64,000 bases of DNA from Polaromonas sp. GTDB lineage: Bacteria > Pseudomonadota > Gammaproteobacteria > Burkholderiales > Burkholderiaceae_C. Shown here one piece after another: positions 33,184 through 44,444 of the stretch. The notes under the pieces are model-generated. The model did no database searches, was not told where the DNA came from, and saw nothing but the letters and a program-made list of their open reading frames with translations. The position numbers and the translations under genes are program-made. Position 1 is the stretch's first letter; the number at the start of each line of letters is the position of its first letter. The DNA lies in contig JAIPCZ010000007.1 of the NCBI GenBank assembly GCA_021737975.1, positions 35,010 to 99,009 on the forward strand. Direction: 5' to 3'.

Positions 33184-34017
33184 TCACTCATCGAATGCGC
33201 CGCGCCGGTAGGCGGAAGCTTCTTTGGACTGCGGGAAGCGTCGTTCCAACTGGGTGGCCAACTGCAGCAAGGCAACCCGGTCGGCCATTTTGTTTTCAAC
33301 CTTGATGCCCAGCCAAAGCGACTCTGCATTGGCCCAGTCACTGTTGTTCAGCCGGCGGATATAAAACTGCGCCCTCGCAAACTCGGCGTTTTGAAACAGC
33401 AGGTTCGCCAGGTTATAGCCCGTGACGGGGTTCGCGGCATCAAACTCATAAGCTTTGAGCAGGCTCTGCTCCGCCTCACGACGCTGCCCCGCCCTGATCT
33501 GGCACAGGCCCTGCGCCATGTGGGTTTTTGCGCGCTCGCCGTAGCCAGGGTTGGCCAAAGCCATCGAAAAATCGGCCAAGGCTTCGGGGTAGCGTGCCTG
33601 CTGGCATTTCAACCAGCCCAGGTTGTGCAGAATGTTGGGATCGCGCGGTCGCACGGCGAGCGCCTTCATGAAGCTTTCCTGCGCCAGCGACAACTCGTTG
33701 AGGCGCATGTAAATCAGGCCGCGCAGGCTGTAGGCATCGGCGAACTCCGGGTCGGCCGCGAGCGCGAGTTTGACCTCATCGAGCGCGATGTTGGTTTTGC
33801 CCTGCTCCAGGTAGCCCACGGCCAGTTCCACCCTGATGCGCGCCCTTTTGCGGCCGCTGGTTTCATCTGAGTCAGTCACCAGGTCAGCGCGACTGGCACT
33901 GCCCTGGGCAGAATCCGGAACATTGGCGCAGCCCGCTAAAAAGCCCGCGCAGAGCAGCGCCATGAGCGGCCACAGCAACCGCAGGCCCGGCTTGGAGAGT
34001 GACCCAAAAGCACTCAT
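33184..34017 (-). CDS. pilF: Type IV pilus biogenesis lipoprotein PilF/PilW (TPR)
   Basis: Lipobox-like LAGCANV, TPRs ([41 protein letters not shown]); rlmN-pilF-rodZ-ispG order. Confidence 0.88.
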   Translation of the reverse strand: MSAFGSLSKPGLRLLWPLMALLCAGFLAGCANVPDSAQGSASRADLVTDSDETSGRKRARIRVELAVGYLEQGKTNIALDEVKLALAADPEFADAYSLRGLIYMRLNELSLAQESFMKALAVRPRDPNILHNLGWLKCQQARYPEALADFSMALANPGYGERAKTHMAQGLCQIRAGQRREAEQSLLKAYEFDAANPVTGYNLANLLFQNAEFARAQFYIRRLNNSDWANAESLWLGIKVENKMADRVALLQLATQLERRFPQSKEASAYRRGAFDE

Positions 34018-35171
34018 GCGCCGGCTCCCTCGGTCTGCGGTTCTGATGCCTGGCCAGTTGACAAGTGCATGTTTCTGTTGCGCTCCATGCGCACCATCAC
34101 CCGGGTTCGGTCCTTGACATCACCCGCCAGTTGTCCACAGGCGGCATCAATGTCGTCACCTCGGGTCTTGCGAATGGTGGTGGTGATTCCTGCCTCACTC
34201 AAGATTTTGGCGAATGCCTGCACGCGTTCCGGTTTGGAGCGCAGCAGGCCAGAGGCCGGGAACGGGTTGAACGGGATCAGATTGAGCTTGCACCAGGCGC
34301 CCGGGTGGGCCTGGATACGCGCCACCAATTGCCGGGCACAGGCGTCAGAATCATTGACGCCATCGAGCATGCAGTATTCGAAGGTGATGAAATCACGCGG
34401 CGCATGCGCCAGATAGCGGTGGCAGGCGGCAACAAGCTGGGCCAAAGGGTACTTCAGGTTGAGCGGCACCAGGGTGTCGCGCAGCGCATCGTTGGGCGCA
34501 TGCAAAGACACCGCGAGCGCCACCGGACAGTCTTGCGCCAGGCGGTCGATCATGGGCACGATGCCCGATGTGGACACGGTCACCCTGCGCCGTGACAAGC
34601 CATAGGCGTGGTCATCGAGCATCACGCGCAGCGCCGGGATCAGGGCGTTGTAGTTTTGCAGCGGTTCGCCCATGCCCATCATCACCACATTGGAGATGAT
34701 GCGTTCGTCACGCTTGAGGTGCCGGCGCAAGAAATGCTCGGCAAACCACAGCTGCGCCACAATTTCAGCTGAGGTGAGGTTGCGGCTGAACCCCTGGTGG
34801 CCGGTGGAACAAAACCGGCACCCGACAGCACAACCCGCCTGGGAAGACACACACAGCGTGCCGCGGTCGGTTTCGGGAATAAAAACGGCCTCGACCGCGT
34901 TGCCACCACCAACATCAAAGAGCCACTTGATGGTGCCGTCGGCCGACATGTGCTGCGACACCACAGGCATCGCCTCGATGTGCGCGACAGACTTGAGTTT
35001 TTCACGCAGCGACTTGGCCAGATCACTCATGTCATCAAACTGACTGGCCCCTTTTTGATGAATCCAGCGAAACAGTTGGACGGCGCGAAAACGCTTTTCC
35101 CCCAACCGCTCACAAAAGGCGGCCAAGCCCTCAAGATCGAAATCAAGCAGATTAGCCGTCATGCCAGTCAT
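34014..35171 (-). CDS. rlmN: 23S rRNA/tRNA adenine-C2 methyltransferase RlmN
   Basis: Radical [41 protein letters not shown]. Confidence 0.97.
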   Translation of the reverse strand: MTGMTANLLDFDLEGLAAFCERLGEKRFRAVQLFRWIHQKGASQFDDMSDLAKSLREKLKSVAHIEAMPVVSQHMSADGTIKWLFDVGGGNAVEAVFIPETDRGTLCVSSQAGCAVGCRFCSTGHQGFSRNLTSAEIVAQLWFAEHFLRRHLKRDERIISNVVMMGMGEPLQNYNALIPALRVMLDDHAYGLSRRRVTVSTSGIVPMIDRLAQDCPVALAVSLHAPNDALRDTLVPLNLKYPLAQLVAACHRYLAHAPRDFITFEYCMLDGVNDSDACARQLVARIQAHPGAWCKLNLIPFNPFPASGLLRSKPERVQAFAKILSEAGITTTIRKTRGDDIDAACGQLAGDVKDRTRVMVRMERNRNMHLSTGQASEPQTEGAGA

Positions 35172-35596
35172 TAACGGGAGTAAACGTTCATGCCGGCAAA
35201 GAAAAAAGCAATTTCCACCGCGGCCGTTTCAGCAGCATCGGAGCCGTGCACCGCGTTGGCATCGATGCTGTCGGCGAAATCAGCGCGAATGGTGCCGGCA
35301 GCCGCCTTTTTCGGATCGGTCGCGCCCATCAGGTCGCGGTGCTTCAACACCGCATTTTCGCCTTCCAGCGCCTGGATCATGACCGGACCGGACACCATGA
35401 AATCCACCAGATCCTTGAAGAACGGGCGGGCTTTGTGCACGGCGTAAAAAGCCTCTGCCTCGCCACGCGACAAATGGGCCATCCTGGCAGCCACGATTTT
35501 CAGACCCGCTGCTTCGAAACGGGCGTAAATTTGTCCGATCACGTTCTTGGCAACGGCGTCGGGTTTGATGATGGAGAGCGTGCGTTCAATAGTCAT
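35171..35596 (-). CDS. ndk: Nucleoside diphosphate kinase
   Basis: [36 protein letters not shown] with the His block NAVHGSD. Confidence 0.97.
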   Translation of the reverse strand: MTIERTLSIIKPDAVAKNVIGQIYARFEAAGLKIVAARMAHLSRGEAEAFYAVHKARPFFKDLVDFMVSGPVMIQALEGENAVLKHRDLMGATDPKKAAAGTIRADFADSIDANAVHGSDAAETAAVEIAFFFAGMNVYSR

Positions 35597-35697
35597 GGTT
35601 TTTCCTGATAAATATAATTCTCGACCCTTTGGTCAAAGCCTTGGATGTTAACCTGAACCTTGTCCCCTTGACCCGTTCAGGGTGTCAATCTGCCAGT

Positions 35698-36858
35698 TCA
35701 GCGGCCCTTGCCGACGCGCCGTCCGCCCGAGGAACCCGAACCCGCGCCGCGTTTGCTGCCCTGCTCCTGTCTTTGCCGGGTGTAACTGTCGGCGCCAATA
35801 TAGCCAAAATTCGTCTTGAGCGGGTCGGGCTGCGCATTGCTTGCGGCGTTGCCACTGCCGGCATTGGGCTTGTTGCCCCGTCCGCTCTGGGCTCTGCCCG
35901 GCGGGCGACGCCCGCGCAGGGGCGGACGCGGTGAAGACTCGCGCGCCACAGCCTCACCGGCCGCTGGCACTGGCCCGTCCGAGGCGGCTGTGGCTGCAGA
36001 ATTTCTGGCCTTTTGTGTGAGTGAGTTGATGTCGCCAGCGTCAAGTTCCATCCACGCGCCCCGCTTGAGCCCGCGCGGCAGCACCATGGCCCCGTATCGA
36101 ATCCGTATCAGCCGGCTCACCGCGTGGCCAACCGCCTCGAACATCCGGCGCACTTCACGGTTGCGGCCTTCAGAGATGGTGACACGGTACCAGCAGTTCG
36201 CACCCTCGCCGCCACCCTCTTCGATCGAACCAAAGTTGGCGAGCCCGTCGTCGAGCTTGACGCCCTCGAGCAGGCGCTTCTTCTCCTCCTGGTTGAGCGC
36301 GCCCAACACCCGCACCGCGTATTCGCGCTCGAGGCCAAAACGCGGGTGCATCAGGTTGTTGGCCAATTCGCCTGAACTGGTGAAAAGCAGCAAACCCTCG
36401 GTGTTGAGGTCGAGGCGACCGACAGACTGCCATTTGCCCTGAAACAGCTTGGGCAGTTTGCGAAAAACAGTGGGCCGATTTTGCGGATCATCGTTGGACA
36501 CGACTTCACCCGCGGGCTTGTGGTAGGCGATGACACGCGCCGGCGGTGGCTCGATCCTGAATCGGATCGGTTTGCCGTTGACCTTGACATGGTCACCAAA
36601 TTGAACCCGCTGGCCAATGTGCGCGGGCTCGTTGTTCACGGTGATGCGGCCTTCCAGAATCAGCTGCTCCATCTCCAGCCTGGACCCCATGCCGGCCTGG
36701 GCCAAAACCTTGTGCAGCTTCGGCGACTCGGGTTGCGGCGGCAGCACCCGCTTGAGGGGCGCCGAGCCCTGCGCTTCCTCGGCATCAAATTCACCCGAGA
36801 CCACGTCCTCGAACCGGATGGCCAGGGACTGCGGGGCGCCTGGCTCTTCATGCTTCAT
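35698..36858 (-). CDS. rluB: 23S rRNA pseudouridine synthase (RluB-like, S4 domain, basic low-complexity tail)
   Basis: [46 protein letters not shown]. Start refined to MKHEEPG at 36858, overlapping the scpB stop. Confidence 0.93.
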   Translation of the reverse strand: MKHEEPGAPQSLAIRFEDVVSGEFDAEEAQGSAPLKRVLPPQPESPKLHKVLAQAGMGSRLEMEQLILEGRITVNNEPAHIGQRVQFGDHVKVNGKPIRFRIEPPPARVIAYHKPAGEVVSNDDPQNRPTVFRKLPKLFQGKWQSVGRLDLNTEGLLLFTSSGELANNLMHPRFGLEREYAVRVLGALNQEEKKRLLEGVKLDDGLANFGSIEEGGGEGANCWYRVTISEGRNREVRRMFEAVGHAVSRLIRIRYGAMVLPRGLKRGAWMELDAGDINSLTQKARNSAATAASDGPVPAAGEAVARESSPRPPLRGRRPPGRAQSGRGNKPNAGSGNAASNAQPDPLKTNFGYIGADSYTRQRQEQGSKRGAGSGSSGGRRVGKGR

Positions 36859-37517
36859 CTTGATTCCTTTGATTCCAAATTCGACAAGCCGTCCACGGCC
36901 AACGCGGCATTGGCATCTTCCGACCAATTCAACTCCGGCGTATCGGCCGCGGCATCGTTAGCCTGACTGGTGTCCATTACGCGACCCAGGCTGTCGAAGG
37001 CCGAGCCACTTGCGTCGAGCACCGGCAATTGGTCCAGTGAAGACAAGCCCAAGTCATCCAGAAACTGGCGCGTGGTGGCAAAAAGCGCGGGCCGACCCAC
37101 CGTGTCACGGTGGCCGATTACTTCAATCCAGCCCCGGTCTTCCAGTTGTTTGATCGTCAGCGAATTGACGGTCACGCCGCGAATGTCCTCAATATCGCCC
37201 CGTGTGACGGGCTGGCGATAGGCAATGATGGCCAGCGTCTCGAGCGTCGCACGGGCGTATCGGGGCGGCTTTTCCGGATACAGGCGATCCAGGTAAGTCC
37301 GCATTTCTGCGCAGCTCTGAAAACGCCAGCCGCTGGCCAGGGACACCAGTTCCACACCGCGCTGCGACCAGTCCTGCTGCAATTCGCTCAACAGCAGGCG
37401 AATGCCGGCGAGACTGTGCACTTCTCCCAACAGAAGCTGCATGTCGCGCAGGGGCATGGGTTGTTGGGCACAAACCAAAGCGGCTTCAAGAATGCACTTG
37501 GCATCCAGCGTTTTCAT
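36855..37517 (-). CDS. scpB: Segregation and condensation protein B
   Basis: [29 protein letters not shown]. Confidence 0.95.
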   Translation of the reverse strand: MKTLDAKCILEAALVCAQQPMPLRDMQLLLGEVHSLAGIRLLLSELQQDWSQRGVELVSLASGWRFQSCAEMRTYLDRLYPEKPPRYARATLETLAIIAYRQPVTRGDIEDIRGVTVNSLTIKQLEDRGWIEVIGHRDTVGRPALFATTRQFLDDLGLSSLDQLPVLDASGSAFDSLGRVMDTSQANDAAADTPELNWSEDANAALAVDGLSNLESKESR

Positions 37518-37636
37518 GGTGTCGTCGTGTAGAAAACAAGATGCCCGGGGGCATCAAGACAAAGAATGGAAGGAGCGTAACTGTCCGAGCGTTTATCGGT
37601 GACGCGTGCGCCGCTCAAAGAAACTGGAGCAGGCGT

Positions 37637-38590
37637 TCATATATCCTTTTGATTGTACTTGAGACCCAGACGGGTCAGCACGTCCGAAAAATCAGGCGGC
37701 GGCGGGGCCAGAAACGACAGCGGCTGGCCGGTGACGGGGTGCGCAAAAGCGAGCTTGTAGGCATGCAGGGCTTGCCGGGGCATGCCAAGCCCCATGGCGC
37801 CACCGTACAGCGCGTCACCGAGCAAGGGGTGCTTCAGCTGCGCCATGTGCACCCTGATCTGATGGGTCCGGCCGGTGTGCAGGGTGCAGTGCACAAGACA
37901 GGCCTGCGCCGAATTGGCCAGGAGCGCAAAGTCGGTCCGGGCCGCCTTGCCCGGATGGAGGCTCACATCGACCGCGGCCATGCGCAGCCGGTTGACCGGA
38001 TCACGACCTATCGCGGCATCGACCATACGCTTGACCGCGCCAGACCAGGCCCCCTGTCCGATGGCCAGGTACTGGCGTTTCACGTCCCGCGCGGCAATGG
38101 CGCGCACCAGCGCATCCATCACGGCCCGGCTGCGCGCCACAACCATCAGCCCGCTGGTGTCCTTGTCGAGGCGGTGGACGATGCCGGCGCGCGGCAGGTC
38201 GAAGGCCTGGGAGTCGTAGCCCAGCAGGCCATTCATCAAGGTGCCGGACCAATTGCCTGGCGCAGGATGGACCACCAGCCCCGCGGGCTTGTTGATCACA
38301 AGCAAATGCGCATCCACAAAAACCATCTCGAGCGCCATGCTTTCTGCCTTGAAGGCCTGGCTTTGCGGGGTGGGACGCAGCTCGATCACGCCCGCATCCG
38401 AGACCTTGACCTTGTGCGAGGGCTTGACAATTGCCCGGCCGTTGATCAGGACACTGCCGGCTTCGATGAGTTGCTGCAAATAGTTACGTGAAAACTCCGG
38501 CACCAACTCAACCAGGGCGCGATCCAATCGCATACCATGCTGGGCGGGCGCAAAAACCAGGGGCCGCTGCTCCACTTGCGGCTCCAGCAT
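37637..38590 (-). CDS. rluD: 23S rRNA pseudouridine synthase RluD
   Basis: GIVHRLDKDTSGLMVVARS, TGRTHQIRVHMA. Track start 38653 is a TTG; ATG at 38590 (MLEPQVEQRPLVFAP) is an alternative. Confidence 0.95.
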   Translation of the reverse strand: MLEPQVEQRPLVFAPAQHGMRLDRALVELVPEFSRNYLQQLIEAGSVLINGRAIVKPSHKVKVSDAGVIELRPTPQSQAFKAESMALEMVFVDAHLLVINKPAGLVVHPAPGNWSGTLMNGLLGYDSQAFDLPRAGIVHRLDKDTSGLMVVARSRAVMDALVRAIAARDVKRQYLAIGQGAWSGAVKRMVDAAIGRDPVNRLRMAAVDVSLHPGKAARTDFALLANSAQACLVHCTLHTGRTHQIRVHMAQLKHPLLGDALYGGAMGLGMPRQALHAYKLAFAHPVTGQPLSFLAPPPPDFSDVLTRLGLKYNQKDI

Positions 38591-38667
38591 AGAAGCGCCA
38601 TCGAGTTCATCCAGGGACGGTGCGCCCGATATAATCAAGTCTGTTTTTTTCAAGAAAGTCTTTCGCT

Positions 38668-39474
38668 ATGCCTCATGCCAAATTATCTGCCGTCTGCGCC
38701 TGGATGTTGGCGGCTGGCCTTGTCTTTCTGAGCGCATGCTCCACCGCCGTCAAGGACCCCACCGCAGAATGGAGTCCCAACAAGATTTATGCCGAGGCCA
38801 AGGACGAGCTCAGCAGCGGGTCCTATGAAAAAGCCATCGAGCTACTTGAAAAACTTGAAGGTCGTGCCGCCGGAACGCCGTTGGCGCAGCAGGCGCAGCT
38901 TGACAAAGCCTACGCCCACTACAAGGCGGGTGAGCCTGTGCTGGCGATCGCCACGCTCGAGCGCTTCATCAAGTTGCATCCCGCCAGTCCGGCGCTCGAC
39001 TACGCCCTGTACCTCAAGGGCATTGTGAATTTTAATGATGACCTCGGCCTGTTTTCTGCCTTGACGCGCCAGGACCTGGCCGAACGCGACCAGAAGGCCG
39101 CCAAGGACTCCTTTGAATCCTTCAAGGAGCTGGTGAACCGCTTTCCCGACTCGCGCTACGCGCCCGAGGCCAGCCAGCGCATGAATTACATCGTGAACTC
39201 GCTGGCGCAGTCGGAGGTGCACGTGGCGCGCTACTATTTTGAGCGGCGCGCCTATCTGGCTGCGATCAATCGTGCCCAGACGGCCATTACCGACTACCAG
39301 GGGGTTCCGGCCCTCGAAGAAGCCCTGTTCATCATGGTCAAGTCCTATGACGCGCTCGGCATGACGGCGCTGCGCGACGACACCCAGCGCGTGCTTGAAA
39401 AGAACTACCCGAAAACACCTTATCTGGTGCAGGGCTTCAAGTCCAAAAATGATCCGTGGTGGAAGATCTGGTAA
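38668..39474 (+). CDS. bamD: Outer membrane assembly lipoprotein BamD
   Basis: Lipobox LSACST; AEWSPNKIYAEAKDELSSGSYEKAIELLEKLE; divergent from rluD. Confidence 0.96.
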   Translation: MPHAKLSAVCAWMLAAGLVFLSACSTAVKDPTAEWSPNKIYAEAKDELSSGSYEKAIELLEKLEGRAAGTPLAQQAQLDKAYAHYKAGEPVLAIATLERFIKLHPASPALDYALYLKGIVNFNDDLGLFSALTRQDLAERDQKAAKDSFESFKELVNRFPDSRYAPEASQRMNYIVNSLAQSEVHVARYYFERRAYLAAINRAQTAITDYQGVPALEEALFIMVKSYDALGMTALRDDTQRVLEKNYPKTPYLVQGFKSKNDPWWKIW

Positions 39475-39478
39475 CCCC

Positions 39479-40243
39479 ATGAAAACAAAAGCCTACCGAC
39501 TCTCGGCCTCAACCGGGATTCACAAGGGAGATCGCGACTACCAGCAAGATCAGGTCATGGTGATCAGCCACCCGCGCGCCAAGGGATGCCTGCTGGCCGT
39601 GCTGGCTGATGGCATGGGCGGCCGCAGTGGTGGCCGCAAGGCATCGGACCAGGTCATGATGACCGCGCGCCAGCTCTTTGAGCGCTTCGATCCGGCCACG
39701 GACGATCCCGAGGCCATCCTGAAGCAACTGCTGAGCGAGGCGCATACGGTGATCAAGCTGATCGCCATCTCCGCGGAACAGGAGCCGCACAGCACCCTCG
39801 TTGCATTTTTGCTGAACCCTGACGGGGACTGCCACTGGATTCACGCGGGAGATTCCCGCATTTACCATTTCCAGGGCAAACAACTGGTCAAGCGCACGAT
39901 GGATCACTCGTACGTTCAGCTCCTGGTCAATCGCGGAGAACTCACACCAGAGCAGGCCCAAAACCATCCAAAATCAAATATTCTGGTCGGCTGCCTGGGG
40001 TCTGAAAACGATCCCCCTGTCAGCCTGCATCACATCCAGAAGATGCGCGCAGGCGACGTCCTGATGGCCTGCAGCGATGGCATCTGGCATTACTTCACCG
40101 AAGACGAGCTCGGTAGCGTGGTGGAAGCGCTGGCACCCCGGGAAGCCTCAGAGTTTCTGATCGAAAAGGCCCGGTCCCGAGCGCATGGCTCAGGCGACAA
40201 TCTCTCCCTGGTGATCGTGAAATTCGAACCCATGCCCAGCTGA
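39479..40243 (+). CDS. PP2C-family serine/threonine protein phosphatase
   Basis: GDRDYQQDQ, LAVLADGMGGRSGG, WIHAGDSRIYHF, ACSDGIWHYF. Start refined to ATG 39479. Confidence 0.93.
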   Translation: MKTKAYRLSASTGIHKGDRDYQQDQVMVISHPRAKGCLLAVLADGMGGRSGGRKASDQVMMTARQLFERFDPATDDPEAILKQLLSEAHTVIKLIAISAEQEPHSTLVAFLLNPDGDCHWIHAGDSRIYHFQGKQLVKRTMDHSYVQLLVNRGELTPEQAQNHPKSNILVGCLGSENDPPVSLHHIQKMRAGDVLMACSDGIWHYFTEDELGSVVEALAPREASEFLIEKARSRAHGSGDNLSLVIVKFEPMPS

Positions 40244-40298
40244 CCCGCCAGCATTCCATGTGCAGCCGGCTCCAGGCGCGCCGGACTCGCGTCTGGAT

Positions 40299-41396
40299 TC
40301 AGGTCAGGGACGTGTCGACATCCCGACGCCCCAGGGCCAAAAATTCAGCTGATTGCATTTCCTGCAAACGCGACACCGTGCGGGCAAACTCATTCGCCAT
40401 CAGGCCCTCGGTATACAGTCCGGTCGCAGGCACCGCCGCTGAGATGATCAGCTTGACCCGCCGGTCGTAGAGGACGTCCACAAGCCAGGTGAAACGACGC
40501 GCCTCGGATGACATGCGCGGCGCCATTTGCGGCACATTGCTCAGCAGCACCGTATGGAACTGGGTCGCAATTTCAAGGTAATCGTTTTGTGATCGCGGCC
40601 CGCCGCAGAGCGTTTTAAAGTCAAACCAGACCAGACCGCCCGCCTTGCGCAGCGCATGAATCTTGCGCGCCTCGATCTGTAAAGTCGGGTCTTCGTCCTG
40701 GGTTTCAGCCAGGCGCTCGAAAGCGTCGAGCATGGCAGCGTCAGCGACTTCACCCAGAGGGGCGTGATAGAGCGCCAGCTGAGCCAGGGTTTGCCCCCGA
40801 TAGTCAGTCCCGTTGTCCACATTGATCACCTGGAGCTGGTCCTTCAACAAGGCGATGGCGGGCAAAAAACGGTCACGGTTGAGGCCATGGAGATACAGGT
40901 CATCGGGCTTGAAATTGGAAGTGGTCACGAAGCCCACGCCGTGTTCAAACAAGGCCTTCAGCAATCTGTGCAGAATCATGGCATCGGTGATGTCCGACAC
41001 GTGAAACTCGTCAAAACAAATCAGGCGATACTTTTCCGAAATACGCTTGGCCAGCAGATTCAGCGGGTTGGCCGTGCCCTGCATACCGGCCAGCTCGCGG
41101 TGCACCTCGCGCATGAATTCGTGAAAATGCAAGCGTGTCTTGCGCTTCAGGGGCACGGCACTGTAAAAACAATCCATCAGGAAACTCTTGCCCCGACCGA
41201 CGCCGCCGTGCATATAGACGCCGCCCGGAATGGGCGGGCGGTTGATAAGCTTCTTGAGCGCGTTGGAGCGCTGCTCCCGGTACTTTCCCCATTCACGCGA
41301 ACAGGTTTCAAGCACCTGCACGGCGCGCAGCTGCGCCGGGTCCGCGCTGTATCCGCGCGCCAGCAATTCCGCCTGGTAGATTTTTCTGACTGTCAC
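40299..41396 (-). CDS. zapE: Cell division protein ZapE (AFG1-like ATPase)
   Basis: GVYMHGGVGRGKSFLMDCFY Walker A; LICFDEFHVSDITDAMIL. Confidence 0.94.
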   Translation of the reverse strand: MTVRKIYQAELLARGYSADPAQLRAVQVLETCSREWGKYREQRSNALKKLINRPPIPGGVYMHGGVGRGKSFLMDCFYSAVPLKRKTRLHFHEFMREVHRELAGMQGTANPLNLLAKRISEKYRLICFDEFHVSDITDAMILHRLLKALFEHGVGFVTTSNFKPDDLYLHGLNRDRFLPAIALLKDQLQVINVDNGTDYRGQTLAQLALYHAPLGEVADAAMLDAFERLAETQDEDPTLQIEARKIHALRKAGGLVWFDFKTLCGGPRSQNDYLEIATQFHTVLLSNVPQMAPRMSSEARRFTWLVDVLYDRRVKLIISAAVPATGLYTEGLMANEFARTVSRLQEMQSAEFLALGRRDVDTSLT

Positions 41397-41468
41397 TTGG
41401 CACCGATCGTGGAAAAATTGACCACCTTGACGCGCGGATCAAGCCCTTGCAGCCATCTTCGTTCCGAT

Positions 41469-42896
41469 TCAGAAGTTCAGGGTGCGCTTGTCGACCGCCA
41501 GCGCCGCTTCCTTGGTGGACTCGCTTAAGGAAGGATGCGCGTGACACACCCGGGCAATGTCCTCGCTGCTGGCGCGAAACTCCATGGCAAGCACACATTC
41601 GGCGATCAGCTCGCTAGCCATGGGGCCGACAATGTGCACCCCCAGAATTTCGTCCGTGGTGGCGTCAGCCAGCATCTTGACCATGCCGGTGGTGTCACCC
41701 AGGGCACGCGCGCGGCCGTTGGCCAGGAACGGGAAAGTACCCGCCTTGTAGGCCACACCATCGGCCTTAAGCTGCTGCTCGGTGCGGCCGACCCAGGCGA
41801 TCTCGGGGCTGGTGTAAATCACCCAGGGGACGGTGTTGAAATTGACATGGCCGTGCTGTCCGGCAATACGCTCAGCCACCGCCACGCCCTCTTCCTCGGC
41901 CTTGTGCGCGAGCATCGGGCCACGCACCACGTCACCCACCGCCCAGACGCCGGCCAGGTTGGTCTTGCAGTCACCGTCCACCACAATGGCCCCGCGCTCG
42001 TCTAGCTTCAGGCCCACCGCTTCGGCATTCAGGCCCGTGGTGTTGGGCACCCGGCCGATCGACACGATCAGTTTGTCGACGTCGAGAGTCTGGGCTTCGC
42101 CCTTGGCGTTGGTCCAGGCCACACTCACGCCTTTTTTGCCGACCTTGATGTCGCCCACCTTGACACCGAGCTCGATCTTGAGGCCTTGTTTGACGAAGGC
42201 TTTGTGCGCTTCCTTGGCAATCTGCTGGTCAACCGCGCCCAAGAATTCTGGCAAACCCTCCAGAATGGTCACCTCGGAACCCAGACGGCGCCAGACCGAG
42301 CCCATTTCCAGGCCGATCACGCCAGAGCCAATCAGGCCCAGTTTCTTGGGCACGTCGGTCAGCGCCAGCGCGCCTTCGTTCGACAACACCATGGCTTCAT
42401 CAAAAGCCGCACCCGGCAGCGCGCGGGCATTGGATCCGGTGGCCACAATGATCTGCTGACCCACCAGAGTTTCCTCAGCGGCACCAGCGACCTTGATTTC
42501 GTAACCGCCCTCAACCGCCTTCACAAACGAGGCACGACCATGGAAAAAGCTGACCTTGTTCTTTTTGAACAGGTACAGAATGCCGTCGTTGTTCTGCTTG
42601 ACCACGGTGTCCTTGCGCGCCACCATCTTGGCGGCGTCCATGCTCAGGCCCTTGACCGTGATGCCATGGTCGGCAAAGTGGTGGCTGGCCTGCTCGAAAT
42701 GCTCGCTCGACTGCAGCAGCGCCTTGCTCGGGATACAACCCACATTGGTGCAGGTGCCGCCCGGCGCCGGGCCGCCCTTGGCGTTTTTCCACTCGTCAAC
42801 ACAGGCCACGTTCTTGCCCAGTTGGGCAGCGCGAATGGCGGCAATGTAGCCACCTGGGCCGCCACCGATCACGATCACATCAAATTGTTTGCTCAT
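41469..42896 (-). CDS. lpdA: Dihydrolipoyl dehydrogenase (E3 of the 2-oxoglutarate dehydrogenase complex)
   Basis: [44 protein letters not shown]; downstream of odhB. Confidence 0.96.
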   Translation of the reverse strand: MSKQFDVIVIGGGPGGYIAAIRAAQLGKNVACVDEWKNAKGGPAPGGTCTNVGCIPSKALLQSSEHFEQASHHFADHGITVKGLSMDAAKMVARKDTVVKQNNDGILYLFKKNKVSFFHGRASFVKAVEGGYEIKVAGAAEETLVGQQIIVATGSNARALPGAAFDEAMVLSNEGALALTDVPKKLGLIGSGVIGLEMGSVWRRLGSEVTILEGLPEFLGAVDQQIAKEAHKAFVKQGLKIELGVKVGDIKVGKKGVSVAWTNAKGEAQTLDVDKLIVSIGRVPNTTGLNAEAVGLKLDERGAIVVDGDCKTNLAGVWAVGDVVRGPMLAHKAEEEGVAVAERIAGQHGHVNFNTVPWVIYTSPEIAWVGRTEQQLKADGVAYKAGTFPFLANGRARALGDTTGMVKMLADATTDEILGVHIVGPMASELIAECVLAMEFRASSEDIARVCHAHPSLSESTKEAALAVDKRTLNF

Positions 42897-42969
42897 TTTT
42901 TACTTTCTAACTTCCGCGACTAAGTGCCACGATGATGAATGAAATGCCCACACCAATGACTAGCGGCGT

Positions 42970-43058
42970 GCGTTGGGTGTCTGACGTAGCGAAGTAAAGG
43001 AGGAGGATTGGGGCCAGCCCCAATCCGGGGGACATTCGCGGAGTCAGATACCCAATGC
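42970..43058. repeat. REP/BIME-like imperfect palindrome in the odhB-lpd intergenic region
   Basis: Outer arms GCGTTGGGTGTCTGAC (42970-42985) and GTCAGATACCCAATGC (43043-43058), 14/16 complementary; nested GCGAA/TTCGC; inner perfect 10-bp stem GGATTGGGGC-CA-GCCCCAATCC (43005-43026). Confidence 0.8.
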
Positions 43059-43085
43059 GCGCTGCGGGTTAAAGCGAACTGGTAT

Positions 43086-44363
43086 TCAGATATCGAACAG
43101 CAGGCGCGCCGGATCTTCCAGCGCTTCCTTCATGGCAACCAGGCCGAGCACGGCTTCGCGGCCGTCGATGATGCGGTGGTCGTAGCTCATGGCAAAGTAG
43201 TTCATGGGGCGCACCACCACCTGGCCGTTTTCCACCATAGCGCGGTCTTTGGTGGCGTGAACCCCCAGAATCGCGCTTTGCGGCGGGTTGATGATCGGGG
43301 TGGACATCATGGAGCCGAAGGTGCCGCCATTGCTGATCGAGAAGGTGCCGCCGGTCATTTCTTCCATGCCCAGTTTGCCATCACGCGCCTTGGTGCCGAA
43401 TTCAGCAATTTTCTTCTCGATGTCGGCAAAGCTCATCTGGTCAGCGTTGCGCAAAATCGGCACCACCAGGCCACGGGGTGAACCCACCGCGATACCAATG
43501 TCAAAGAAGCCGTGATAGACGATGTCGGTGCCGTCCACTGACGCATTGAGCACCGGGAACTTTTTCAAGGCGTGGACTGCGGCCTTGACAAAAAAGCTCA
43601 TGAAGCCCAGCTTGACGCCATGCTCTTTCTCAAAACGCTCCTGCATGCGTTTGCGCATGTCCATCACCGGCGCCATGTTGATCTCGTTGAACGTGGTCAG
43701 GATGGCGTTGGTGGATTGCGATTGCAACAGACGCTCGGCCACACGGGCACGCAAACGGCTCATGGGCACACGTTGCTCGGGGCGGCCTTCCAACGAGGCT
43801 GCCAGACTGCTGGCAGGTGCAGCCACCTGGGGCAGCAGGGGCGCGGCCGGTTTGGCAGCGGGCATGGCCGGCGCCACGGCAGCCTTGGGGGCAGCCACGG
43901 CAGCCAGCACATCACCCTTGGTGATCCGGCCGTCCTTGCCCGTGCCGGCCACAGAGCCGGCTGCCAATTGCTTGTCTGCCATCAGCTTGGCCGCGGCCGG
44001 CATGGCCACGCCGGCCATGGCGCCACCGGCTGGCGCCGCCACGACGGCCGCAGCAGTTGGCGCGGCTGCGGCTGCCATCGCCGCAAGCACGGGGGCGACG
44101 GGCGCAGAGGCACCAGCGACCGCCTCTGTATCAATACGGGCGATCAGCTGGTCGGCCGCGACTGTGGTTCCGTTGGGCTCGATGATCTCGACGATCACAC
44201 CTGCGGAGGGCGCGGGAACTTCCAGCACCACCTTGTCGGTTTCCACGTCGATCAGGATTTCATCCACGGCGACAGCGTCGCCGACCTTCTTCTTCCACTG
44301 CAACAAGGTGGCTTCAGCCACGGATTCGGACAGTTGCGGAACTTTGACTTCTACGATTGCCAT
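43086..44363 (-). CDS. odhB: 2-oxoglutarate dehydrogenase E2, dihydrolipoyllysine succinyltransferase
   Basis: Lipoyl motif [15 protein letters not shown]; Ala/Pro linker; [12 protein letters not shown]. Confidence 0.96.
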   Translation of the reverse strand: MAIVEVKVPQLSESVAEATLLQWKKKVGDAVAVDEILIDVETDKVVLEVPAPSAGVIVEIIEPNGTTVAADQLIARIDTEAVAGASAPVAPVLAAMAAAAAPTAAAVVAAPAGGAMAGVAMPAAAKLMADKQLAAGSVAGTGKDGRITKGDVLAAVAAPKAAVAPAMPAAKPAAPLLPQVAAPASSLAASLEGRPEQRVPMSRLRARVAERLLQSQSTNAILTTFNEINMAPVMDMRKRMQERFEKEHGVKLGFMSFFVKAAVHALKKFPVLNASVDGTDIVYHGFFDIGIAVGSPRGLVVPILRNADQMSFADIEKKIAEFGTKARDGKLGMEEMTGGTFSISNGGTFGSMMSTPIINPPQSAILGVHATKDRAMVENGQVVVRPMNYFAMSYDHRIIDGREAVLGLVAMKEALEDPARLLFDI

Positions 44364-44392
44364 GACAATTCTTTCAAAAATGATCTTGAGGG

Positions 44393-44422
44393 TTTGGGCG
44401 GCGACACATGCGCCAGCCCAAA
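44393..44422. other. Stem-loop between odhA and odhB
   Basis: TTTGGGCGGCG-acacatg-CGCC-a-GCCCAAA: 11-bp stem with one bulged A. Confidence 0.65.
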
Positions 44423-44444
44423 ACGGTGGGTGTCGGGGTCTGCC

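Noticed and set aside
43001-43010. Strong Shine-Dalgarno-like AAAGGAGGAGG on the plus strand inside the palindrome
   Set aside because: No start codon or open frame follows at a suitable spacing.
43800-44150. Ala/Pro-rich repetitive stretch in odhB
   Set aside because: Normal flexible linker between lipoyl, E1/E3-binding and catalytic domains of E2 proteins.
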